In this document: piece by piece, positions 60,882 to 64,000 of the stretch
Layout: each line of letters opens with the position of its first letter
Position numbering within the stretch: the stretch's first letter is position 1
NCBI GenBank assembly: GCA_030340625.1
Contig: JAOPHQ010002850.1
Coordinates: 208,501-272,500 of the forward strand
DNA from: Merluccius polli
Taxonomy: Eukaryota; Chordata; Actinopteri; Gadiformes; Merlucciidae
Reading direction: 5' to 3'
Length of the DNA: 64,000 nucleotides
The notes under the pieces: generated by a model
What the model saw: the letters and a program-made list of their open reading frames with translations, nothing else
Database searches by the model: none
What the model was told of the DNA's origin: nothing
Made by a program: the position numbers and the translations under genes

Positions 60882-63800
60882 CTCATTGACGCCGCACTGT
60901 GAGGGCACCAGTGGACAGACGGGACAGTTGGCCATCGGGAGTTTGGTCAGTGAGGGTTGTGGACTCGAGGGGCGAGCAACAGAGGCAAATGGACTGTTAC
61001 ATTTAACAGAGATAAAACCACAAGACAAACTTTTTTTGTCTGGTTGGAGGTGTATTTATTCATCATTTCCCATCCTACACTGAAAATTGATAATTTGTAT
61101 GCCATTTAAGATGCAATGGTGTAATGGTTTTAGATGCAGGTTCTTATGTGTGCATATTATATAAGATTTATTTTAAGATGGTGACCTATGTCCCAAATTC
61201 CAATTAACTGCATCTAAAAATGCACTATTGGATAATGTGGTGTTGGGATTTTCAGTGTATTTCAACAGTATTCTCATGCACCCCCTATTTGTAAACCAGT
61301 TAGGAATGTTGTTTGCTTACGTCAACGTTCCTAGCATATAAAGTGGGGGATAAAAAGTTGTTTTCTGGGTTGAATCCCGACATGGCAACTGTGGATCATA
61401 GTTGGCAGATTTCTTCTATACTGCTGTTGCTAGCTTATTATTTAAAAAATATCCCCTACCTAAGGGATTATCTACCAGCTACCTGCTGTGTTGTTTTTGA
61501 AAGTGTTTGTCTGACGGGTTATGGAGACAAGATTCTTTCATGCTTATTTTGCATTACCTAAAAGTTACAGAATGTATAATTCTTCAAACCAAATCTAAAG
61601 AGACCAATGCTTTCAAATTAGTCTAATAGTGAGATTGCTCTTAGCCGGTGGCTGTGAATAATATAATGTGAGTGTAACCACACCATCTATGAATTCATAT
61701 ATCAGACTATCATGCAATCTGAGCCTTCACCTGAACCCATCAATGGTAATAAATCTTTTTTTGGTTTATATTATTTGAGTATTGTATTGGAGCCTTGATG
61801 GTAGCAGGCAGGTGAAGTGGTCTTCATTACTGAAGCATTTCCTTTTTTTAATAGACTTTTTTGATGAACCTTCGTCATTAATCAGGTTTTCTCGCAGATG
61901 CTTCTCTAACGGCAAAACGTAACGTCGCAATTACCGTAGAACAAATTCAAGTCATATTTATTAAATGGAGAAACAGGTGTGTGGTGGTATGGTTCTGCTT
62001 GTCTATATCACCTAGGTGCTCTCTTCACATCTTGCTTTATTAAGATAGTGTGTCTATGTTCAAAAGTGAGGTACGATGTTATACATTATCCAATACAGAG
62101 AGTGTACACACCACTCCCCTGATGAGAACTAGAGAGGGAAAGAATTGAAACTTCTTAGGTTTCAAGTAAAATCACGGCTTTTCATTTGTCATTTGCTGGG
62201 ATGTTTTAACTCGCTACAAGGGAAGGATGAATCACTGTCAGGATGTTGTGGGTTACACAATTGGCAGGCTTATGTCAGCTGTTAAATCCGAGCTTTTATG
62301 AAGAGTGCCTTACACCACAAATGGGCATTATGATGGCTGAGGGTCTTTCTCCGGGCCTGACCCCCCCCCCCCCCCCACTCTCGCTGTCCACTTCCTGTCT
62401 ATTGAGTGGCCAGGTGGAAGAGAACAGATGGGGACACACTAACGAGCTTCTGCATGGACTTTCCACACTCATGGACATTTTGCTACAGGCAAGGCTAAAT
62501 ACAGAAGTGTGCGGCTGAAGGAGTAATCTCCGAGAAAACTGTTAAATGAATACAGAGCTAGTAACAAAGTATATATTTAAAATGTCTTCTGACTCATTTG
62601 TAATATAACTATACCCATATGATATAGACCACTTTGCAACCATCACAATAAAAACTATTTTCAACACATCTAAACAAAAGAGTCGGTATTTCAATAGATT
62701 CGTTCTGTTTTATTGTAACAAACATATTACTTTGTGATACAATACTTGGTACAGGCTTTTATAAATACTGTGCTTTGTTACTGACTTCCAGAATTTGCAG
62801 GTATTGCATTTCATGTTTACATTCAGTTCTTTAGATGAACCTTTTGTATATGAGCTTTTTAGTGTTACCTGGATGCAATCATGTTCATGCTTTCCTCACA
62901 TGAAGCTAAAATAACTGACCCCTTGCTCATGCTTTAAAAAAGAAGAATGTGTATTTTTACTTATGACATTTGCGGCCAATACACACAAGGAATGACAATG
63001 ACCACTTAAAAATAAGCACAAGCTACTACAAACCATGCCGACGTTGGAGAGAATTGATATGGATAAAAAAAACTAAAACATATTGCTTTTACTTGGGATC
63101 TAATCCAATGTCATGCATAGATCAATACAACTTGCTTTTTGTCGAGGTGCAAACAGATGTATCAATAAATTCCATCTATTTCCATCCAACTGTACGCTGA
63201 AAATAATCATGCGTTTGTAATTGTTTTACTATAAATACAACGGACCACACAATAAGTGCTAAATTAATTGCAATATTTGGGCGAGTGTCCATAATTCAAT
63301 AAGCCATTAGTGTGTGGTAAAAATGGATGATGTTATGATGCTCAAGGTTATAATTATTACTAGTTATAAACTCTGTATTGTTATTTGTTTGTCTTTATGT
63401 TGTAAATGTCCTTTAACAAAATACAATGTAGGATATTCATTTGGTAAATAATTCTCTGTGTTTTCACCTTGTCAACAATATAAATCCCATTCTGCAAAGC
63501 ATAACAATAAGAATGGAATTAGAAAAGTGAGATTATTGGCCAGGATGAATATGTTGTGCGTGTCAAATGCCTAATTTGGTGTCTTAATAGCAGCCATGCA
63601 AAACTAGCCAGAAGGGGCTCAGATTTGCGGGACAAATAGTTAGGATTCATACACCTGACTTGATTGTCACATAAACATAAAATCACGACAGCTTGCAATA
63701 TCATTACGTGGCGGTCTTATGCATGTTCCCTCTGTGTCTTGTTTGACAGATGGTTCAAAACATGTCAACATATACAGTATAAACTCTTAATGTGCTAATT

Positions 63801-64000
63801 TACAAAACAGTTTAGTTTTTTAATTTATTTATCAAACAACTGTCACTAGAGTTTATCTAAATCGTCGCATTGACGAAATAACAGCACAAAGTCAACTGAC
63901 AAAGCTAATGCTCAAATTACATTTCCCAACAACGTTGTTCTTAGCGGTTACATATTAGCCTTCCAAAATGTAACATTAGACACTTCATCTATGGCTTTGC
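60882..64000. other. sys1 3' UTR and terminal intergenic region
   Basis: sys1 3' UTR, then AT-rich sequence. Candidate polyadenylation signals are AATAAA at 61,748-61,753 and the AATAAAAAC at about 62,648. A poly-C run lies at about 62,361-62,376. I found no conserved exon on either strand through to the right edge; the part after 62.7 kb could be the 3' UTR of a minus-strand gene outside the window, but nothing shows it. Confidence 0.5.
61748..61753 (+). terminator. sys1: Candidate polyadenylation signal of sys1
   Basis: An AATAAA hexamer 867 nt after the sys1 stop, followed by a T-rich stretch. Confidence 0.45.

Noticed and set aside
62243..62518. 91-aa plus frame downstream of sys1
   Set aside because: Crosses a poly-C run, has no recognised domain and no promoter or splice context.

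Overview
The window is vertebrate nuclear DNA, almost certainly from a ray-finned (teleost) fish. It holds intron-rich genes with GT-AG splice sites. The spliced proteins are recognisably vertebrate but diverged from mammalian ones. Long CA/GT dinucleotide microsatellites are abundant, and there are tRNA-derived SINE pieces with the 'ctttggataaaagcgtctgctaaat' type of tail that is common in teleosts. I assembled exons by hand and checked that phases are continuous. No CRISPR, operon or bacterial feature is present.

Layout, left to right: stx16 (minus, 5' part only, runs off the left edge); dgka (plus, 23 coding exons, 727 aa); nr4a1 (plus, 6 coding exons, 585 aa) with a recognisable immediate-early promoter; a long repeat-rich spacer; a short TANK-like gene (plus, 3 coding exons, 196 aa); nab2 (minus, 6 coding exons, about 492 aa); dnajc14 (plus, 709 aa), head to head with nab2; inpp1 (minus, 5 coding exons, 374 aa); a small S100 EF-hand gene (plus, 85 aa); an intron-rich ACOT/BAAT-family acyltransferase/thioesterase gene (minus, 10 exons recovered, N-terminus missing); a 1.3 kb inverted-repeat transposon; and sys1 (plus, 156 aa). 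The last 3 kb shows no gene.

The gene order carries a story. dgka, nr4a1, nab2 and dnajc14 are all human 12q13 genes. The TANK-like gene beside nr4a1 and the inpp1 gene beside nab2 have their human counterparts on 2q, beside NR4A2 (TANK) and NAB1 (INPP1). 12q13 and 2q belong to the same HOX-bearing paralogon. The simplest reading is that this fish kept the 12q13-side duplicates of TANK and INPP1 that mammals lost. The TANK-like protein keeps the three parts that define TANK: a TBK1/IKKe-binding-type helix, a TRAF-type PxQxS motif and the C-terminal CCHH finger. It lacks most of the rest, so it looks like a minimal TBK1/TRAF adaptor and is the most interesting gene here. The outer genes stx16 and sys1 are human 20q13 genes with trans-Golgi roles.

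Other points of note: three coding-exon splice sites abut long GT/TG microsatellites (dgka, dnajc14, inpp1). The nr4a1 promoter has two TGCGTCA elements plus a CArG-ETS pair. The S100 protein has an S100A10-like short first loop with an intact second loop. There is also a transposon with roughly 190-bp terminal inverted repeats.
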